DNA of 64,000 bases from Halomicrobium sp. LC1Hm (GCF_009617995.1 NZ_CP044130.1:124001-188000), one strand, 5' to 3'. Counted from the first letter of the stretch, positions 19,914-29,702 are shown. The notes: generated from the sequence alone by a model not told the origin. Numbers and translations are program-made.

Positions 19914-20981
19914 ATGACCCACCACCACACCGGTCCGTCCGAGTCCCCCCTCGCGTACTGTCACGAGGCTGTCCAGGGCGTCTCGCGAACGTTCGCACTA
20001 ACGATCGACGCGCTCGACTCGCCGCTGGCCGACCAGATCTGTGTCGGCTACCTGCTCTGTCGGATTCCGGACACGGTCGAGGACGCGAACCACGTCCCGG
20101 CGGCGGCACAGCAGGACCTCCTGGGGACGTATCGCGAGGTCCTCCAGCCCGGTTCGTCGACGTCGATCGAGTCGTTCACTCGGCAGGCCCGAGAGTGGAT
20201 GCCGGCCCAGAATCCCTCACCGGACTGGGAACTCGTCGGGAACGCACCGACCGTGATGGCGGCATTCGAGCAGTTCGACCCACCCACGCGGGAGGCGATG
20301 CTGCCGCCGGTCCGCGAGATGACCACGGGAATGGCCCGGTTCGTCGAGCGGTACGCCGACGAGCCGGGGATTCGCATCCAGACGGGCACCGAGCTACGGA
20401 GCTACTGTCACTACGTCGCGGGCACCGTCGGGACCCTGATCACGAACCTCCTCGCAGAGCAGTCCCTCTCCGAGGCTCGGGAGACGGCGCTGCGGCACAA
20501 CGGCGAACACTTCGGCCGGCTCCTCCAGCTGGTGAACATCGCGAAGGACGTACACGACGACTACGTCGCCGAGAACAACGTGTACCTCCCCGCGGAGTGG
20601 CTGGCCGCCGAGGGAGTGCCACAGGATCGGGTCGTCGACGACGACCTCCGCTCGGAGGCCGTCGCGGTGCTGTCACGGACACTCGACCGGGCACGGCAGC
20701 ACCTCGATCCCGCCCAGTCGTACATCGAGGAGATGCCACTGGGCGGCGGGAACACCGTCGTCGCGTGGGCCGTGCCGTACCTGCTGGCGGTCGGGACGCT
20801 GCGAGAACTGCGCGCGAACCCCGGAGCGGCGTTCGCCGCGGAGGCGGTGAAGGTGTCTCGGAAAGAGGTGCGAACGATCGTGAGCGCGGTGTCGGCGACC
20901 GATCGCCAGCGGCTCGATCTGCTGCGCGAGACGGTTGCTGCGAGCCCGCTCGAAGCGGTCCCCCAGCCACTCTCTCACTGA
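19914..20981 (+). CDS. Squalene/phytoene synthase family protein (squalene synthase-like)
   Basis: This is a 355-residue enzyme that condenses two prenyl diphosphates head to head. The two Asp-rich magnesium-binding motifs are present, DTVED (Asp53, Asp57) and DVHDD (Asp212, Asp216), as well as the substrate-facing YCHYVAGTVG stretch. The spacing and the SRTF start (GVSRTFALTI) resemble squalene synthases more than phytoene synthases. Haloarchaea make squalene and its reduced forms as membrane lipids. It is transcribed alone, with ATATAAG about 50 nt upstream, and is convergent with the TetR gene. Confidence 0.9.
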   Translation: MTHHHTGPSESPLAYCHEAVQGVSRTFALTIDALDSPLADQICVGYLLCRIPDTVEDANHVPAAAQQDLLGTYREVLQPGSSTSIESFTRQAREWMPAQNPSPDWELVGNAPTVMAAFEQFDPPTREAMLPPVREMTTGMARFVERYADEPGIRIQTGTELRSYCHYVAGTVGTLITNLLAEQSLSEARETALRHNGEHFGRLLQLVNIAKDVHDDYVAENNVYLPAEWLAAEGVPQDRVVDDDLRSEAVAVLSRTLDRARQHLDPAQSYIEEMPLGGGNTVVAWAVPYLLAVGTLRELRANPGAAFAAEAVKVSRKEVRTIVSAVSATDRQRLDLLRETVAASPLEAVPQPLSH

Positions 20982-21029
20982 CGGATCGGTGCAGCCGAGC
21001 ACACGACGACGGCCCGAGCGGAGCGGAGT

Positions 21030-21650
21030 TCAGTCGTCGCTGTCGGCGTCCGCCGTCGAGATGCGGGCGACGTGGGCGTCGATCGCTCGCTTCAGCGGTT
21101 CGATGGACGTGTCCGGCTCGTAGACCGTGAGACGGCGGGCACGAGTGCCGACGAGCAGCGAGAGCAGCGCCTCCGCCTCGGCGTCGACGTCGACGTCGAC
21201 GAAGTCGTTCGCCTCGATCCCCCGCCGGAGAATGTCTTCGAGGATGTCCCGCAGCTGTGCTTCGACCTCGACGTATTGCTCGCGCACGGCGTCGTCGTGG
21301 GGCGCGTTCATGCGGAGTTCGAACATCGCCAGCATCAGTCGATGAGGTTCCTCGTCGACCGTCGTCGGGAGGAGGCGATCGACGAGGGCGTCGAGTTCCT
21401 CGCGCGGTGCCGTTCCTCCCTCGGGGAGATTCGCGAGAAAGCCCCCGAGGATGTAGTCGAGAAAGTCGACCAGGAGGTCGTCTCGGCCGTCGTAGTGGTA
21501 GTAGAGCAACGCCTTGCTGCGACCGAACTCGTCGGCGATGCGCTGGATCGTGAGGTCGCTGTAGCCGTGTTCCCTGACGGCCCTGTGGGTGGCTTCCATG
21601 ATGTCCCGCTTGCCGGGCTCCATGTCCTCACCGTAGCCTTCGAAGCTCAT
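21030..21650 (-). CDS. TetR-family transcriptional regulator
   Basis: This is a 206-residue protein from the ATG at 21650 (MSFEGYGEDMEPG); a start 9 codons further in is also possible, and the open frame upstream is not acidic. The N-terminal TetR helix-turn-helix is clear: IMEATHRAVREHGYSDLTIQ, then RIADEFGRSKALLYYHYDGR. The C-terminal ligand/dimer domain is all-helical and acidic. It is divergent from the DUF6498-type membrane protein gene at 21840, its likely target, with a 189-bp shared promoter region. Confidence 0.9.
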   Translation of the reverse strand: MSFEGYGEDMEPGKRDIMEATHRAVREHGYSDLTIQRIADEFGRSKALLYYHYDGRDDLLVDFLDYILGGFLANLPEGGTAPREELDALVDRLLPTTVDEEPHRLMLAMFELRMNAPHDDAVREQYVEVEAQLRDILEDILRRGIEANDFVDVDVDAEAEALLSLLVGTRARRLTVYEPDTSIEPLKRAIDAHVARISTADADSDD

Positions 21651-21839
21651 TGGAGGGATTTGCCCTGCGAGTGGCCTGTTGCTTTTGATTCCGAGAGCAT
21701 TCTTTCGGTCCGCCCCGTGGGCTGGGTTCGAGGGGGCACTCATCGACGACGGTGCCGGCGCGATCGTCGCCCGTTCCCGTGTCGTCGACGCTCTCCCCGG
21801 TCAGTACGCTTATGAGCCACTGTCCGTAACTCCCTGGCG

Positions 21840-23294
21840 ATGCCCTCCACGAGCAGTGAGCGCCTGCCGACAGCGTCGGGGTTCGTGCCGGTCGTCCTCG
21901 CGAATCTGGTGCCGCTGGTCGGCGTCGTCCGACTGGGCTGGGAGCCGGAGACGCTGGTGGTCGTCTACACGCTCGAAGTGCTGTTCGCGTTCCCGATGGC
22001 TGGCGTGAAGGCGCTGTTCGCACAGCAACCGCCACGCACCGACCACGAGGGGTCGACCGTCATCAGCGTCTCGGACGAGCTGACCCGAAAGCGCGGGAGC
22101 GTCACGGTGGTCCCGTGGCTACCGCCAGTCTACCCGCGAAACGTGCCCTTCGCCCTCGCCGTCGGCGGTGTCGCCGCGTGGTTCGGAATGGCCATCGGCG
22201 TCGTAGTCAGTAGGCCGATCCCGGTGGCGGCAGTCGTCAGCCAGCCGGAGGTCCTGTTGAGCGTCGGCACGCTGGTCGTCGGCCAGACCGTCGAGACCTG
22301 GCGGGACTTGCGGGACGGACACCACGAGACGACCACGCCGTACGCCGTGATCGAGACGCCGGCCCGACAGGCGTTTTTCCTGGTGTTCGTCCTGTTCGTC
22401 GTCCCGGTGACTGCCGTGGCCGGCACGGCTGCGACGCTCGGCGTGTTCGTCGTCGTCAAGCTCCTCGTGGAGTGGTCGGGCTATCGGGCGACCCACGGCG
22501 ACGGCGGGCGACTCACCGGGTGGCTCTCCGGACCCGACGAGTCGGGCCGTGCGCCAGCGGTCGACGACGTGCCCGCGGGCGAACCGGACGCGCGCGTTCG
22601 GACGGACGGCCGCGCGGTGCTGTCCACCGGCGCACTCCAGGCGCTGAGTGAGCGTGCGCCCGTCTACGCGACGTCCTTCGTCATCGTCTGGCTCTTCTCG
22701 CTCGTGATCCTCGGCGGGGAGGAGCCGTCCCGAGAAGTCGCGCTCGGCTCCGGTCTCGTCCTGGTCTGTCTGTTCGTCGCACTCCTGGCGGCGCGTGTCG
22801 GGACGTTCTACCTCAGGTACGGGACGCTCGAATACCGTCGGTACGACGACCGACTCGTCGCGTACGACAGCCTGCTCGACGAGCCCCAGTGGTGGGCCTC
22901 GATCGGGTCGCTGCGCGACGCCGAGGTCGTGTCCGATCGGCTCCCCGACCGGCTGCTGGGGACGCGCACGATCTCGCTGGCAGCGGGCTGGGGCGACGAT
23001 CCGCGGCGCTCGCTCGGACCCGTCGCCGACGCCGAGGCCCTCGTGACGGCGTTCGACCTGCATGTCAGAACGACGGCACTCGCGCCCATCGACCGGCGCG
23101 TGGCCGCCGTCGTCGCGGGCTGTGTCGGCGTGGTCGTCCTCGCCCCAGTGATCGTCGTGCTCGTGCCGGCGCTGTCCTCGTCGACGGCGCTGCTGTACGG
23201 GGTGTTCGTGCTGCCGTTCGCCACCCTCCCGCTGCGGGGCCTCTGGAAGCGAGCGTATCCGGAGGAGAGCACAGCGGCCGAGAGCGACGTGTAG
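21840..23294 (+). CDS. DUF6498-type multi-pass membrane protein with C-terminal PH-like part
   Basis: This is a 484-residue integral membrane protein. About six hydrophobic segments are visible: residues 13-32, 38-57, 100-125, 175-205, 275-295 and 300-320. It then has a soluble part with YGTLEYRRYDDRLVAYDSLL, which resembles a bacterial PH-like fold, and two final helices. The first third matches the pattern of DUF6498 proteins (GWEPETLVVVYTLEVLFAF). Function unknown. It is divergent from the TetR gene. Confidence 0.8.
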   Translation: MPSTSSERLPTASGFVPVVLANLVPLVGVVRLGWEPETLVVVYTLEVLFAFPMAGVKALFAQQPPRTDHEGSTVISVSDELTRKRGSVTVVPWLPPVYPRNVPFALAVGGVAAWFGMAIGVVVSRPIPVAAVVSQPEVLLSVGTLVVGQTVETWRDLRDGHHETTTPYAVIETPARQAFFLVFVLFVVPVTAVAGTAATLGVFVVVKLLVEWSGYRATHGDGGRLTGWLSGPDESGRAPAVDDVPAGEPDARVRTDGRAVLSTGALQALSERAPVYATSFVIVWLFSLVILGGEEPSREVALGSGLVLVCLFVALLAARVGTFYLRYGTLEYRRYDDRLVAYDSLLDEPQWWASIGSLRDAEVVSDRLPDRLLGTRTISLAAGWGDDPRRSLGPVADAEALVTAFDLHVRTTALAPIDRRVAAVVAGCVGVVVLAPVIVVLVPALSSSTALLYGVFVLPFATLPLRGLWKRAYPEESTAAESDV

Positions 23295-23304
23295 CGACAG
23301 CGGT

Positions 23305-23535
23305 GTGACTCGACCGGCTCGCCGCGTCGTGGCGGCGAAGCGATACGGCGCGACGATTCATCTCCTGTCCGTGGTCGATGCGCGCGAGGACCACACCGTC
23401 GGCGACGAGAGTCAGCACGCGGCACACGAGGTGCTCGTGGGGTACGCCGACGAGCGCCCGACGCCCTTCGAAGACGTGCTGATCCCGACCGACGGCAGCG
23501 ACGCCGCGAACGCGGCGGTCGATCCCCGTGATAAC
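23305..23535 (+). pseudogene. Universal stress protein remnant
   Basis: The frame contains RVVAAKRYGATIHLLSVVDARED, the second strand of a UspA domain, and then about 40 residues later PFEDVLIPTDGSDAANAAVD, the first strand of another UspA domain, after which the similarity stops. There is no start codon and most of both domains is missing. It is a decayed tandem UspA gene; an intact tandem one lies 800 bp downstream. Confidence 0.6.
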
Positions 23536-23680
23536 CGCCAGACAGACAGAGAACAGCGATGGATAGCAACTGTTTCGTTGTTTCTAACCACATACTAGAG
23601 GTATTCTGTACAGATAGTGGTGTTTGGAGCTGTATGATCGAGTTTTTCGTTCGATCCCTCCCTTTGTTCTCAGGTCGTCG

Positions 23681-24115
23681 TTAGACTTCCGTCCGTCCGG
23701 TCAGTTCGTCGGGAACGAGCCGGTAGAACTCGAACGACACTTCTCGGAGCGGTCGGTCGAAGATGTCCACCAGCGGGATGTCGACGTGTTCGAGCCCTTC
23801 CAGCGTCTCGATCTCGATGCCCTCGCGCTCGACGTCTTCGAGTCTGCCGCGGGCGACGACGCTCTGCCAGCCCCCGGACTCCTCTCGATACGTGACGAAC
23901 GACGCCGGCCGGTCGTCGAGGTCGCCTTTCGTGGTGTCGACGCCCACGGCCAGTCGGAAGTAGAACGTACTGGCCGCCGCGTCGTACCCGTACGACACCG
24001 GGATCGAGTGCGGTGGCTCGTCCCCGGCAGCGAGCGAGAGGACGCCCGTCCCGCCGCTGTCGAGGATCTCGTCGCGCTCCGCGGCCGACATATTGACCGG
24101 GGTCTTTTTCGACAT
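23681..24115 (-). CDS. Pyridoxamine 5'-phosphate oxidase family protein
   Basis: This is a 144-residue protein with the small split-barrel flavin-binding fold. It begins MSKKTPVNMSAAERDEIL and shows the usual haloarchaeal pattern GVLSLAAGDEPPHSIPVSYGYD, then FVTYREESGGWQSVVARGRL. Such proteins bind FMN or F420/heme; the specific reaction is unknown. The much longer open frame upstream of 24115 is a composition artefact. Confidence 0.9.
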   Translation of the reverse strand: MSKKTPVNMSAAERDEILDSGGTGVLSLAAGDEPPHSIPVSYGYDAAASTFYFRLAVGVDTTKGDLDDRPASFVTYREESGGWQSVVARGRLEDVEREGIEIETLEGLEHVDIPLVDIFDRPLREVSFEFYRLVPDELTGRTEV

Positions 24116-24225
24116 AGTTGACAGGATGGCGGGGAACACAATAAGTCCACTGTCGGTGGGGAGTCGCCGTCGCATACGACGAGCGCCGAGCAATGGGTCG
24201 CCACAGCGGGATCGGACCAGAGCCC

Positions 24226-24303
24226 TACTGTCGGCTGTCCATCTGCGAACGATTTCCCACCCCTGGGTGGTGAGTATCGCCGCGAAGTGACAGCCAACAG
24301 TAT
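24226..24303. repeat. Palindromic repeat element, copy 2 (supplies a TATA box)
   Basis: Left end TACTGTCGGCTGTCC, right end GTGACAGCCAACAGTAT, inner hairpin around CACCCCTGGGTGG. The last bases CAGTAT continue into AAACC to make TATAAA at 24301-24306, exactly 27 nt before the ATG of the stress protein gene at 24330. Confidence 0.75.
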
Positions 24304-24329
24304 AAACCCCAGCGGAGCGAATAGTCGGT

Positions 24330-25235
24330 ATGAGCCCAGCGATCGATTCGATTCTCGTGCCGACCGACGGGAGCGAGGGAGCCACAGTCGGCGCACAGCG
24401 CGGGATCGACCTGGCGGCGACGGCCGACGCGGACGTACACGTGCTGTCAGTGGTCGACACCCGCGAGATCGAGCCGTCGCTGTCGCGGTTCGGTGGCAAG
24501 GACCGTTCAGACCGAGAACAGCTGTTCGAAGACGAGGCCAGGCGTGCGGTCGATAGCGTCACCGGGCTCGCACAGACACACCTCTCGGGTCGAGTCACCG
24601 GAACGGTCGAACGAGGGGTGCCGTTCCAGGCGATCAACGAGTACGTCGAGGGACACGACATCGACGTGATCGCGATGGGGACCCACGGACGGACCGGTCT
24701 CCAGCGACTCCTGCTTGGCAGCGTCGCCGAGAAGGTCCTTCGGACCGCGAACGTTCCGGTCGTTGCAGTCCCGTCCACCGTCGACGAGATCGAGCCCGGC
24801 GAGGGAACCTACGAGAACGTCCTGCTGCCGACGGACAACAGCGACGGCGCGTCGGTCGCGATCGACTGGGGGATGACGCTGGCGACGCTGTACGGTGCGA
24901 TGGTATACACCATCTACTCGGTCGATACGAGCCTGTTGGCCGGCTCCGAGAGAGCGAGCGAGATCCACGGAGCGCTGGAACAGGTCGGTCGAGACGCGCT
25001 CGATGCGGTCCGACGGCGTGCTCGGGCGACCGGCGTCAGCGTCGCGGGCAACGTTGGGAGCGGACCGGCCGCGCGCGTGATCCTCGCCGAGAGCGGCGAC
25101 CACGACATCGATCTGATCGTGATGGGGACCCACGGCCGCTCCGGTATCGACCGGTATCTCATCGGCAGCGTGACCGAGACAGTCGTTCGCAACGCCGACG
25201 TGCCGGTCTGCTGTGTCCCGATGACGGAGCTGTGA
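24330..25235 (+). CDS. Tandem universal stress protein (two UspA domains)
   Basis: This 301-residue cytoplasmic protein is made of two UspA domains, 1-148 and 152-301. Each begins with a strand-loop ([20 protein letters not shown]) and each ends with the ATP-binding motif G-x2-G-x9-[17 protein letters not shown] and [15 protein letters not shown]. It is probably an ATP-binding stress factor. The promoter TATAAA is formed at the border of a palindromic repeat. Confidence 0.93.
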   Translation: MSPAIDSILVPTDGSEGATVGAQRGIDLAATADADVHVLSVVDTREIEPSLSRFGGKDRSDREQLFEDEARRAVDSVTGLAQTHLSGRVTGTVERGVPFQAINEYVEGHDIDVIAMGTHGRTGLQRLLLGSVAEKVLRTANVPVVAVPSTVDEIEPGEGTYENVLLPTDNSDGASVAIDWGMTLATLYGAMVYTIYSVDTSLLAGSERASEIHGALEQVGRDALDAVRRRARATGVSVAGNVGSGPAARVILAESGDHDIDLIVMGTHGRSGIDRYLIGSVTETVVRNADVPVCCVPMTEL

Positions 25236-25281
25236 GCCCGCCGAGAACTATTTACCGTTCCGTCGGCTACGAGCGGTCACG

Positions 25282-25890
25282 ATGATGGCGACGACCCACG
25301 CGCTCTGGGGGATGGCGGTCGCGTTACCGGTCCTGGCGGGGGAGCCGACACTCGCGCCGGTGGCCTTCGGAGCGGGACTCGTGGGTGGCCTGCTCCCTGA
25401 CCTCGATCTCTACGCCGGCCACCGGAAGACGTTGCACTATCCGGTGTACGCGCCGCTGGCCGCCGTCCCGGCGGTCGCACTCGCGATCGCCACGCCCTCG
25501 ACGGTGACGGTCGGGGTCGCCGTGGGCCTCACCGCGATGGCGCTCCACGCCGTCACCGACGCCGCGGGCGGTGGGCTCGAACTCCGGCCGTGGCTCGCCG
25601 ACTCGGACCGGGCCGTCTACAGCCACTACCACGGCCGCTGGATCCGTCCCCGGCGGTGGGTCCGCTACGACGGTGCCCCCGAGGATCTCGCCGTCGCCGG
25701 CATCGCGACCGTGTCACTCGCCGCGGTCGCCGGCAGTGCCGTCACCGCGGTCGCCGTCGCGTTGCTGGCGGTCTCGGCCGTGTACGTCCTGGTGCGCAAG
25801 CCGCTGGCGACGCTGGCCGAGCGCCTCGTCGGCCTGCTCCCGACACCCGTCGTGTCGTACGTCCCCGAACGCTACCGCGAGAGTCGGTAG
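25282..25890 (+). CDS. DUF457/YdjM-type membrane-bound metal-dependent hydrolase
   Basis: This is a 202-residue membrane protein with hydrophobic segments and the conserved polar motifs of the family: THALWG at the N-terminus, GGLLPDLDLYAGHRKTLHYP in the middle, and a further ALHAVTDAAGGG. The Asp/His residues probably bind a metal. A CTATTTACC TATA box about 30 nt upstream suggests a leaderless transcript. The physiological substrate of the family is unclear. Confidence 0.87.
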   Translation: MMATTHALWGMAVALPVLAGEPTLAPVAFGAGLVGGLLPDLDLYAGHRKTLHYPVYAPLAAVPAVALAIATPSTVTVGVAVGLTAMALHAVTDAAGGGLELRPWLADSDRAVYSHYHGRWIRPRRWVRYDGAPEDLAVAGIATVSLAAVAGSAVTAVAVALLAVSAVYVLVRKPLATLAERLVGLLPTPVVSYVPERYRESR

Positions 25891-25949
25891 TCCCTGCGAT
25901 CGGGAACGATGCCACCGATTTATCTGACTGCTGGGCGAACACCGCGGTG

Positions 25950-26402
25950 ATGTACGACCGAATCCTCCTCCCGACGGACATGAGCCCCGGTGTCGACCGG
26001 GCGATCGAGCACGCGATCGACGCCGCCGAGCGGTACGACGCCGCCCTCCACGTGCTGTACGTCGTCGACGCCGACGCCTACAGCTCCTACCCCGGCGACG
26101 AGTACGTCCACGAGTTCGAGGGACTGGAACACGCGCTCGAAGAGGCCGGCCGCGACGCGGTCGAAGCGATCACCGCCACGGCGGCCGACGCCGGGATCGA
26201 CACGGTGAGCGAGATCCGCCACGGCGTCCCACACGAGGAGATCCTCGCGTACGGCGACGAGGCCGACATCGACCTGACTGTCGTCGGGTCGAAGAACCGA
26301 GCCGGCGAGTACCGTCGGTTGCTCGGCAGCGTCGCAGAGCGGGTCGCTCGACTGTCGGAACGGCCCGTGACGGTCGTGAAGACGCCGGTCGAATCGTCCT
26401 GA
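25950..26402 (+). CDS. Universal stress protein (single UspA domain)
   Basis: This is a 150-residue protein from the ATG at 25950, with TTTATC 27 nt upstream. UspA fold: RILLPTDMSPGVDRAIEHA at the start, and GSKNRAGEYRRLLGSVAERV near the end as the nucleotide-binding loop, with a Lys-Asn replacing the usual Thr-His-Gly, so ATP binding is less certain. Its stop codon abuts a palindromic repeat. Confidence 0.92.
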   Translation: MYDRILLPTDMSPGVDRAIEHAIDAAERYDAALHVLYVVDADAYSSYPGDEYVHEFEGLEHALEEAGRDAVEAITATAADAGIDTVSEIRHGVPHEEILAYGDEADIDLTVVGSKNRAGEYRRLLGSVAERVARLSERPVTVVKTPVESS

Positions 26403-26478
26403 GACTGCCGGCCGTCACTGTTGCAAGATGTGCGACCACGGGGTCCAAAATTCGTGACAGACGTACAGCCGGCAGTAT
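26403..26478. repeat. Palindromic repeat element, copy 3
   Basis: It begins directly after the TGA of the preceding stress protein gene with GACTGCCGGCCGTCAC and ends in ACGTACAGCCGGCAGTAT. The inner part is GACCACGGGGTC. Confidence 0.7.
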
Positions 26479-26553
26479 GAGCACGTCGACGACCACACGG
26501 CGGTGGCACGCGACACCGCTATGTGTGTCGACCGAGCAGTACGACCACGAACG

Positions 26554-27111
26554 ATGCCACCGGACGAACGAGCGATCGAGCGGACCATCAGATACGGGTT
26601 AGTTGCGGTGTTCGTCCTGGGGCTTCGTCGGCGCGACCCCGGCACGGTCGTCAACGCCGCCGTCGGCGTGGTCGGCACCTATCTGACCGAGTTCGTCGAG
26701 CGAACGTGTGGCGTGACACTACAGCCGTGGCACCACCTGTACGTCGACACCGCGATGATCACTCACGCCGTGGGAATGCTGGGGCCCTACGACGACATCC
26801 AGTGGTGGGACCACGTTACCCACACCCACTCGGCGACGATTCTCGGCGGGGCCGTCTTCGCGATCTGTCGGCGGACGGGCCGCGATCCCGGTCCGAGAGT
26901 CGTCGCCGCCGTCGCCTGTGGCGGCCTGCTGTGGGAACTCGTCGAGTACGCCATCCACGTCGGAGCCGATCAGATCGGCGTCGAGCCGATCCTCGTGAAC
27001 TACGGCAAGCGCGATACGCTGCTCGATCTGCTGTTCGACCTCGTCGGCGCAGCGCTCGTCCTCGCACTCGGTGATCGCGTTCTCGGGGATCTGGCGACGA
27101 CGGACGCCTAA
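26554..27111 (+). CDS. Small multi-pass membrane protein of unknown function
   Basis: This is a 185-residue protein from the ATG at 26554 (a GTG 17 codons upstream lies just after a repeat element). Four or five hydrophobic segments alternate with conserved-looking polar motifs: WDHVTHTHSATILGG in the centre and LLWELVEYAIHVGADQIG, then LLDLLFDLVGAAL at the end. The His- and Asp-rich centre resembles DUF2238-like membrane proteins, an uncertain match. Confidence 0.75.
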   Translation: MPPDERAIERTIRYGLVAVFVLGLRRRDPGTVVNAAVGVVGTYLTEFVERTCGVTLQPWHHLYVDTAMITHAVGMLGPYDDIQWWDHVTHTHSATILGGAVFAICRRTGRDPGPRVVAAVACGGLLWELVEYAIHVGADQIGVEPILVNYGKRDTLLDLLFDLVGAALVLALGDRVLGDLATTDA

Positions 27112-27957
27112 CGAGTCAGAAAAAGTGGGAGAAAACGGCGATCTGTCGAGAGAGTGCGTGCAGACACGACTCGAAAGTGACATTTGGCTGGTGAGAATCT
27201 CGGAGGCGGCGACGGACGGCACGTGTTTGGGCATATTTCGTATTGGGCGACAGTATCGAGTGTCTGTACAACATCAGTGGTGGTCACCGAGCCATACAAG
27301 ACAGAGCCCGTGCAAAGACGAACTGCATCCTGTACTAGGAAAGCGAACGAATGACCATCGAGCATCGCTCGACGAACAGTGACCGATACCGGACGACAGC
27401 ACGCTAGTCCAACAATGCTGGATCATAGTAGGAAAAGAACGAACACCGGAGTCGCCGAGATAGCGGGGCAACGTCCCGCACTGATCGTCACCGGCCGACG
27501 GTTTGCTTTACACACTTAGTACTGTAAAGCTCTGCGGCGGGTGACCGACAGCACGGATGAGCGAGGACACTGGGCAGGGTGTGATCCCGTCGAGAGCGTC
27601 CCGCAGCGGCAGACTCGACGACGGCAGCTAGCTGGACGAGATTTGTGTATGCACAATAGTATCCAGAGATATAGACCATTATTCTCTATAAGATAATATT
27701 GGTCGTGCTTTACTGTACACAGTTTGCCAACACAGACCCTGTCCGGAGTTCGTCGAGGCGAAGCCGCCGTAATGTGACCTCTCGCGCACACACAGACGTT
27801 TTCGAGCTTTATTGGACGTTCGTATTGCATTGCTGGACAGATCGTGTGGGACGGCGTCGGCTTCGCCGTGGATCGACGCTCGTTGGACGGTCGACCGTGC
27901 TGTCGTACGGCAGCTTGCCAGTTGATGCGGCGAGGCGCTGGACGACTCGATGTCGGA
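27112..27957. other. 846-bp stretch without a supported gene
   Basis: The GC content is lower than in the neighbours and the short open frames have non-haloarchaeal composition. It contains a hairpin GCTTTACA-N10-TGTAAAGC (27505-27530). About 200 bp further on, GTGCTTTACTGTACACAGTTTGCC (27695-27718) repeats parts of it in inverse orientation. A related hairpin is present at 49611-49630. It may be the remains of a small mobile element. Confidence 0.5.
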
Positions 27958-28725
27958 CTACGTGTACGTGATGTTGAGTTCGATGACGTTGGCGACGCTC
28001 TTGAGCTTCGCGGGGAGTTCAGAGCGGAAGCGATCCCCCTGAAGCCGGCTCGTCGGCCCGGAGACGCTGATCGCGCCCTCGACGACGTCGTCGTTGTTCA
28101 CGATCGGGACGGCGACACACCGCAGGCCCTTGACGCGGGCCTCGTCGTCGAAGGCGACGCCCTCCGTTCGAACGCGTTTCAGGCGCTCGAACAGTTCGTC
28201 GCGTTCGGTGATCGTGTTCTCGGTCATCTCCGGGAGACCGTGTTGCTCGATGATCTCGTCGACGCGGTCCTCGGGGAGGTGCGCGAGGATCGCGTTGCCC
28301 AGTGCCGTGCTGTGGAGGTTGACCCGCTGGCCGACGTAGGAGTCGGTCTTGACGGCGTCGGGTCCGTGATCGCGGTGGATGTAGATCCCCTTGCCGTTCT
28401 CCTCGACGAGGAGGTTCGCCATCTCGCCGGTCTCCTCGGCCAGGTCGGTCACTTCGTCCCGGGCGATGTCGTAGATCTGCTCTCTGTGCCGGGCCTTGCC
28501 CCCGAGCGCGAGGTGTTTGAGGCTGAGCCGGTAGGTGCTGCCCTCCTTGACGACGTAGCCGTCCCCCTCCAGCGTGCTCAGGTAGTTGTGGATGCTGCTC
28601 TTCGAGAGCGAGAAGGCGTCGGTCAGCTCCATCAGACTCGCCTCGTTGCGGCGGCGCAACTCTTCGAGGATCTGGAAGGCCGTTTGCACTGACTGTATCT
28701 CGCCGGAGTTGTTCCGTTGGGGCAT
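27958..28725 (-). CDS. IclR-family transcriptional regulator
   Basis: This is a 255-residue protein starting at the ATG at 28725. Its winged helix domain is at residues about 8-70 (TAFQILEELRRRNEASLMEL, then AFSLSKSSIHNYLSTLEGDGYV), and its C-terminal IclR effector domain is at about 80-255 (LHSTALGNAILAHLPEDRV, CVAVPIVNNDDVVEGAISVSGP). The family usually senses small organic acids or sugars. It is divergent from the aldo/keto reductase gene and stands at the edge of the carbohydrate locus, so it is the best candidate for the locus regulator; this is inference from context. Confidence 0.94.
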   Translation of the reverse strand: MPQRNNSGEIQSVQTAFQILEELRRRNEASLMELTDAFSLSKSSIHNYLSTLEGDGYVVKEGSTYRLSLKHLALGGKARHREQIYDIARDEVTDLAEETGEMANLLVEENGKGIYIHRDHGPDAVKTDSYVGQRVNLHSTALGNAILAHLPEDRVDEIIEQHGLPEMTENTITERDELFERLKRVRTEGVAFDDEARVKGLRCVAVPIVNNDDVVEGAISVSGPTSRLQGDRFRSELPAKLKSVANVIELNITYT

Positions 28726-28898
28726 CGTTGTCGTCTTTCCCGTGTGTGATAATAAAGCTACTCCACCAATACTGAACGCCGGTCGCCGATGTCCGAACGG
28801 CCGGTGGGCCGTCTCCTCGAAAATCCGCCGCCAGCAGCGTGACACCGCCGGTCCGGGCTTCCAAAGAGGCTAAATGAGTGGGGCCTAATCGACCAGAT

Positions 28899-29702
28899 AT
28901 GCGTCAGATGCCAGCGATTGGACTCGGGACGTGGCAAAACACCGACCCGGACACCTGTCGAGAGAGCGTCCGGCTCGCGCTCGAAGCGGGTTACCACCAC
29001 GTCGACACCGCACAGTACTACGACAACGAAACGCTCGTCGGAGAGGGCATCGCCGAGGCCGACGTGCCCCGAGAGGAGGTGTTCGTGGCGACGAAGGTCC
29101 ACGCCGAGAAGTTCGGACTCGCCTACGAGGAAGTGATCGAGGGACTGGCGGACAGCCTCGACCGCCTCGGACTCGACTCGCTGGACCTGCTGTACGTCCA
29201 CTGGCCGGTGGGCAACTACGATCCCGCGGAGACGATGCCGGCGTTCGACGAACTCCGAGAACGGGGACTGATCGACCACGTCGGCCTGAGCAACTTCTCG
29301 GTCGAGCTCCTCGACGAGGCGCTTGCAGAACTCTCCGCCCCGCTGTTTGCCCACCAGGTCGAGATGCACCCGCTGCTCCAGCAGGACGAACTGCTGGCCC
29401 ACGCGCGCGAACACGACTACAACCTCGTGGCCTACTCGCCGCTGGCACGCGGGAACGTCTTCGAACTGCCCGAACTCCAGTCGATCGCGGAGAAACACGG
29501 CGTCAGTGAGGCACAGGTCAGTCTCGCCTGGCTCCAGTCCAAAGACGTGGTGACGCCGATCCCAAAGGCGTCGAGCGAGCCGCACATCCGCGACAACCTC
29601 GCGTCACGCGAACTCGAACTCGACGAGGAAGACATCGAGGCGATCGAGGCGATCGACCGGACCGAGCGGTTCGTCGAGCGCGACGGCGCGCCGTGGCTCT
29701 GA
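28899..29702 (+). CDS. Aldo/keto reductase
   Basis: This is a 267-residue NADPH-dependent reductase of the AKR fold. The catalytic tetrad is visible: Asp36, Tyr41, Lys66 and His101 (in VHWPVGNYD). The C-terminal cofactor region TPIPKASSEPHIRDNL is typical. The ATG at 28899 was chosen over an upstream in-frame GTG because the fold begins at once. In this context it may reduce a keto-sugar or keto-uronate. Confidence 0.93.
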   Translation: MRQMPAIGLGTWQNTDPDTCRESVRLALEAGYHHVDTAQYYDNETLVGEGIAEADVPREEVFVATKVHAEKFGLAYEEVIEGLADSLDRLGLDSLDLLYVHWPVGNYDPAETMPAFDELRERGLIDHVGLSNFSVELLDEALAELSAPLFAHQVEMHPLLQQDELLAHAREHDYNLVAYSPLARGNVFELPELQSIAEKHGVSEAQVSLAWLQSKDVVTPIPKASSEPHIRDNLASRELELDEEDIEAIEAIDRTERFVERDGAPWL

